In this document: in pieces, positions 60,622-64,000 of the stretch | How the letters are laid out: each line of letters opens with the position of its first letter | Position numbering within the stretch: the stretch's first letter is position 1 | DNA from: a virus | Virus record (IMG/VR): IMGVR_UViG_3300037086_000458 | Coordinates: 1 to 64,000 of that record | Direction: 5' to 3' (one strand) | DNA length: 64,000 bases | Translations under genes and position numbers: made by a program | Notes under the pieces: generated by a model | Seen by the model: only the letters and a program-made list of their open reading frames with translations | Databases searched by the model: none | What the model was told of the DNA's origin: nothing

Positions 60622-61230
60622 TTAGCGTAATGTAATTTTGTCTGTTTTTTTGTAGTTTCCGGCTTTAAACACTTGTAAATAAGTCCCAGCGTAATTCATA
60701 ATAGGTATAGAATAATCGCCAGCATTTTGCTCTTTGTTTACGAATCTACCTATTACCTTGCCTTGCAGATCATAATAAGCTATGCTAACAAAACAAGTTT
60801 TTGTAAGGTTATAACTTAATATGTTAGAATAATTGTTAATAATAGGCATATTGCTTCTGATTATTTTTGATGGTTTTACCTCAGTTATTTTGAAATAAGA
60901 TTTAAAAGATAGACTTGTTATATTACTATTTTTTGTAGTTATTATTGTGCTTTCTGGGGTAAAACAATAGCTATTTTTATCAAAATTTATAGGCATTATT
61001 GTTATATTAGAACTGTCAGGTATATTGCTTATCAAAAAGGATGCCGTTGTTAGGTTACTCATGCGTGGTGTAAAAGGCTTCCCATTAGTGGTACCTGTAG
61101 CTTCTATGTTTATGGATCCAATTCCTGGTGTACCTGAAATAAGAACTGTTCCGCTTATTGTAAGAGAAGCAAAAGACACCACCGAGAACATCAGAATCAT
61201 CACGACTGTCAGTAAAAAACTCTTTTTCAT
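60622..61230 (-). CDS. Exported protein with a sorting-type C-terminal tail, 202 aa
   Basis: The ATG at 61230 follows AAGGAG; a longer reading adds 38 unlikely residues. Residues 1-20 (MKKSFLLTVVMILMFSVVSF) form a Sec signal peptide with SFA cleavage. The body is beta-rich. The C-terminal 60 residues (YYDLQGKVIGRF..EQNAGDYSIPIMNYAGTYLQVFKAG...KITLR) match the FlgD/Por-type domain that targets proteins to type IX secretion in Bacteroidota and relatives. It is probably secreted or surface-exposed by the host. Confidence 0.65.
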   Translation of the reverse strand: MKKSFLLTVVMILMFSVVSFASLTISGTVLISGTPGIGSINIEATGTTNGKPFTPRMSNLTTASFLISNIPDSSNITIMPINFDKNSYCFTPESTIITTKNSNITSLSFKSYFKITEVKPSKIIRSNMPIINNYSNILSYNLTKTCFVSIAYYDLQGKVIGRFVNKEQNAGDYSIPIMNYAGTYLQVFKAGNYKKTDKITLR

Positions 61231-61436
61231 AAAAACTCCTTGGTAAATGGTTAAATATCTTTCCCTACTGATTATATTATACTTTTTTAAAAAACTCAAG
61301 CTTTTTTCTTCACTCATATAATCTCCTTTCTGCCTCCTAATCACAATATACTATTTTAAAATGGTTTTCCCCAAGACTTTTTTTAATAACGTACTAATAT
61401 TTTTTCCCCTTCTAATAAGTCTTTTTATTTTGGGCT

Positions 61437-61471
61437 TTTAGGCATGCTATGCCTAAATCTCTATTTTTTTT
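61437..61471 (+). terminator. Possible terminator or leader hairpin
   Basis: TTTAGGCAT (61437-61445) pairs with ATGCCTAAA (61449-61457) with a 3-nt loop, followed by TCTCTATTTTTTTT. It lies within the 5' region of the next rightward gene, before the ATG chosen at 61491. The stem is short in GC, so strength is uncertain. Confidence 0.35.
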
Positions 61472-61490
61472 ATTAGCTAAAGAGGTTCTA

Positions 61491-61724
61491 ATGCCAGGTG
61501 AGTTAGGTAATGAGTCTGAAAGCCAGCAGCCCGGTTACTATGAACATAGATATCAGCCTCAATCTGAAGTGATGGATGATAATAGATTTGTTCAAGAAGA
61601 GGAGGATTCAAAAAAAAGACAGACTCAGCAGGAAAGACTTATCAAAAGATGGAAAAGAAAACTTTATGTACAAGATCCAGAACATTCAAATCTACCTGAT
61701 GGCGGACCTTCGCCTGGTAAGTAA
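61491..61724 (+). CDS. Unrecognised small hydrophilic protein, 77 aa
   Basis: The ATG at 61491 follows AGAGG at good spacing; the longer start lies inside the hairpin at 61437-61457 and is unlikely. The protein is charged and proline-rich (QPGYYEHRYQPQSE...). It is upstream of 61739 with 14 bases between. Function unknown. Confidence 0.5.
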   Translation: MPGELGNESESQQPGYYEHRYQPQSEVMDDNRFVQEEEDSKKRQTQQERLIKRWKRKLYVQDPEHSNLPDGGPSPGK

Positions 61725-61738
61725 GATAGGAATATAAA

Positions 61739-62059
61739 ATGCCAGATGTTAATAAGATAAAAGATGATGTAGATACATTGACAAAGAAAATTAAGACTGA
61801 CCTTGGGACTCTTGGGAGAATATATAGTGATTTCAGCTCTGAAGTTGAATCACGGTTTAAAGATGAGTTTAGAGAACAAAAAGGTAAAATGGATGGTCTC
61901 GAGGATTTTTATAGCTTAAAGCTTATTGTTAATAGGAATAGTCAGAGTATCAATAATGCCCTTGGTATAATAACCAGATTAAAAAATGTTTCTGATTTTA
62001 ATATATCTGAGTTGGTAGATAAGTCAGAAGATAAAATGATAAAAGAATTGATTAAATAA
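61739..62059 (+). CDS. Unrecognised coiled-coil protein, 106 aa
   Basis: A helical, heptad-rich protein (KIKDDVDTLTKKIKTDLGTLGRIYSDFSSEV...) without a metal or membrane motif. It lies just before the portal gene, so it may be a small virion or chaperone component. Not recognised. Confidence 0.5.
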   Translation: MPDVNKIKDDVDTLTKKIKTDLGTLGRIYSDFSSEVESRFKDEFREQKGKMDGLEDFYSLKLIVNRNSQSINNALGIITRLKNVSDFNISELVDKSEDKMIKELIK

Positions 62060-62085
62060 AATTACTTAAAAAAGGATATAAAATT

Positions 62086-64000
62086 ATGGCAGAAAATGAA
62101 GTTAGTGGAATTAATGCTGGAGCGGATAACCCAGTATCTCGTACCAGAACAAGAGTTAGTAAAACAGCTTCTACTGCATCGGATACGGCAAGAAAAATGA
62201 CCAGAGCAAAAAGGGCTGTAATAGTCCAGGACGATACCCCAGCAAGGGCCCAACCTCTTACAGAGAATGAAATGAAGGCCCGGGCATTTAAAAAATATTC
62301 AACGACCACATTTGGTTTTAATAGCCGAGTAGCTTATTCAGGTATGGGTAGCGTAGACGTATCTGGAAGCTCTCAGGGTAATTTCTACTCCCCACAGCTA
62401 TCTACAGACTTCCTGGAAAAACCACAGAACCTTCGTGAAAGAAGAGCTTGGTATAGGACCTTCTATAATGGCAATGAGTTCGTAGGACAAGCTATAGATC
62501 TCCACTCTACATTACCTATATCAAAAATTAAGCTCGATAAACCTAAATCTGAAAATCAGGATTTTGCCGATTATATATATGACTTTTATGTTGATATGTG
62601 TAATGATCTAAAGTTGACAAAGGTATTATTAGAGACAAGTCATGAGTATCATTTAATGGGGAACGCATTTTTATATAATGAGGATCATGATCCCTATAGT
62701 AAAGTAGATGAAGTTGGTAAAGAAGCTTTAAAAGAAACTGGTAGAGCAAGAACAAAAGAACTGTATGAAAAGTTTAAAATAATAGATAAAGATCCTAATT
62801 ATAAAGGTTTTAGAAAAATAATTATACTCCCACCCGACCAGGTTAGAATTAAGAAAATACCTCTGTCGGATGAATCTCTTATAGAGTTTGTACCAGATCC
62901 TGAAACAAAAAAGACTATTCTTGGTATGGTTGAGGGAAATCCTCTTTCCTACGATTATAGAATATCTGATATAGATAAACAAAAAATACAAGAAGATCTT
63001 CCTGAAGTCCTTTATGAAAAATTAAAGGATGGTGGAGCAATACCCCTGGATACTGATCCTAATAGTGGGTCACATTGCTACCATCTTTCAAGAAAAAAAT
63101 CTCAATATGAGACTATGGGTGTTTCAATACTTGAAAGATGCGTAAACACCCTTCTGTATCAGGATAAACTTCGTCAGTCACAAACTTCCATAGCCTCAAG
63201 GCACATGACCCCTATTAGAGTTATATGGGCTGAGGGTATGAGCGATAATGATACTGATGTCCTTAGAGAACAAGTTGATTTGGCTCTTGTAGACCCAGAT
63301 TTCTCCCTTATATCAAATTTCGAGATACATTGGGAAGAAATGGGATCTAATGGTAGATTATTAGAGCTTTCATCTGAGTTTGAGCATATTGAAAATGCTT
63401 TATTTGCAGGATTGGGAGTTACAAGAGAGTTGTTAACTGGTGAAGGTACTTATTCTGGGAATAAGATAAATCTTGAAATTCTTAATACACAGTATCTTTT
63501 ATTCAGGGAGCAATTGATAGAATATGTTGAAAACAATATATTCAAGCCTGTAGCAGTTAAAAAAGGATTTGAAGAGACAGATAAATTTGGTCGTAAGAAG
63601 CTTCTTTATCCTCATTTAAGTTTCTCACGATTGGCCGTAAGAGATAATGATGCCTTCTTTGATCAAGCTTTTAACATGTTTAATAAAGGATCATTATCTG
63701 TAGATATCATCCATGACATAATGAATATAGATACGCATACTAATAAGAAGAAAATAGAAGCGGATCTATTCACGGTTAATGATGCGAACTTCAATCAATT
63801 CCTTCAGAATCTCTATACATCCCTTGGTACTGTTATCGCTGAAAAATATGATATCTCTGATAAGTTAGCGGCATATCTTGGTTTAAAGCAATTACCACAA
63901 CCCGTAGAAAATGCTGAGGGAGGGGAAGCAGGTGGTGGTCTTCCTGGTATGGGAAGATTCTCGAGTAGTTTAGGTAAAGATAAACAAGCAGCTTTGATGA
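62086..64000 (+). CDS. Portal protein (partial, runs past the right edge)
   Basis: The frame is open from ATG 62086 to the edge (638 codons) and continues. Segments such as AWYRTFYNGNEFVGQAIDLHSTLPISKI, TSHEYHLMGNAFLY, and SRKKSQYETMGVSILERCVNTLLYQDKLRQSQTSIASRH match the portal proteins of large phages. The portal forms the dodecameric ring through which DNA enters the head. The low-complexity glycine-rich segment near 63917-63950 is typical of the C-terminal region. AAAAGG precedes the ATG. Confidence 0.85.
   Translation, partial: MAENEVSGINAGADNPVSRTRTRVSKTASTASDTARKMTRAKRAVIVQDDTPARAQPLTENEMKARAFKKYSTTTFGFNSRVAYSGMGSVDVSGSSQGNFYSPQLSTDFLEKPQNLRERRAWYRTFYNGNEFVGQAIDLHSTLPISKIKLDKPKSENQDFADYIYDFYVDMCNDLKLTKVLLETSHEYHLMGNAFLYNEDHDPYSKVDEVGKEALKETGRARTKELYEKFKIIDKDPNYKGFRKIIILPPDQVRIKKIPLSDESLIEFVPDPETKKTILGMVEGNPLSYDYRISDIDKQKIQEDLPEVLYEKLKDGGAIPLDTDPNSGSHCYHLSRKKSQYETMGVSILERCVNTLLYQDKLRQSQTSIASRHMTPIRVIWAEGMSDNDTDVLREQVDLALVDPDFSLISNFEIHWEEMGSNGRLLELSSEFEHIENALFAGLGVTRELLTGEGTYSGNKINLEILNTQYLLFREQLIEYVENNIFKPVAVKKGFEETDKFGRKKLLYPHLSFSRLAVRDNDAFFDQAFNMFNKGSLSVDIIHDIMNIDTHTNKKKIEADLFTVNDANFNQFLQNLYTSLGTVIAEKYDISDKLAAYLGLKQLPQPVENAEGGEAGGGLPGMGRFSSSLGKDKQAALM

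Noticed and set aside
62052-62309. Minus-strand reading frame inside the portal gene start
   Set aside because: It is antisense to the convincing portal frame and has no ribosome site or domain.
1-64000. CRISPR array
   Set aside because: No regular short direct repeats with unique spacers were seen; the only repeat pair is the 63-bp module with an 805-bp spacing.
1-64000. Recoded stop codons
   Set aside because: TAA, TAG and TGA all end well-supported genes, so no reassigned stop is indicated.

Overview
This window looks like part of a large, AT-rich tailed bacteriophage genome (Caudoviricetes). The direct evidence is a terminase large subunit (54198-56081), a portal protein running off the right edge (62086-64000), a 1390-residue virion protein, and a dense set of phage replication genes separated by very short gaps or 1-4 base overlaps. 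Genes carry Shine-Dalgarno sites, and TAA, TAG and TGA all act as stops, so the ordinary bacterial code is in use. The host cannot be named. The only hints are an exported protein with a type IX-like sorting tail and IS200/IS605-type ends.

Layout: positions 1 to about 38800 are transcribed almost entirely leftward. The exceptions are a rightward class II ribonucleotide reductase with two inteins (11262-15389) and a small gene behind it. The leftward block begins, at its right end, with a KptA-like protein, a RecD2-type helicase overlapped by a deaminase-fold protein, an acidic coiled-coil protein, an HU-like protein, a possible ssDNA-binding protein, RuvC, RecA, a split Rad50/SbcC with Mre11/SbcD, a PD-(D/E)XK nuclease and a DnaN-like sliding clamp. 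Further left are a NYN nuclease, many small zinc-binding proteins, a glycosyltransferase, two tandem virion-like paralogues, DnaJ and an M15 peptidase. Left of the reductase are a nucleotidyltransferase, more zinc microproteins, nicotinate phosphoribosyltransferase, a HAD-like phosphatase, a homing endonuclease between two tRNA genes, and a methyltransferase.

From 39046 to the right edge transcription is rightward, apart from two leftward genes at 60305-61230. This block starts with a gene-free stretch that looks like structured RNA flanked by a 63-bp repeat. It continues with a bacterial-type clamp loader (delta', delta, gamma/tau), a DnaG-type primase, a NusG-like factor, a FEN-type exonuclease and a sigma-like factor. 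Virion assembly genes follow.

The most unusual points are: a tRNA-Glu whose anticodon loop is opened by a 28-nt self-complementary insert, in a genome that also carries a 2'-phosphotransferase (KptA/Tpt1)-like protein; several transposase-less IS200/IS605-type elements with heavily folded, omega-RNA-like interiors, two of which supply the 3' ends of genes; the structured-RNA region at 39421-40027 with its duplicated 63-bp module; a Rad50 split at the zinc hook; and a long out-of-frame overlap between the helicase and a deaminase-fold protein that lacks its zinc ligands.
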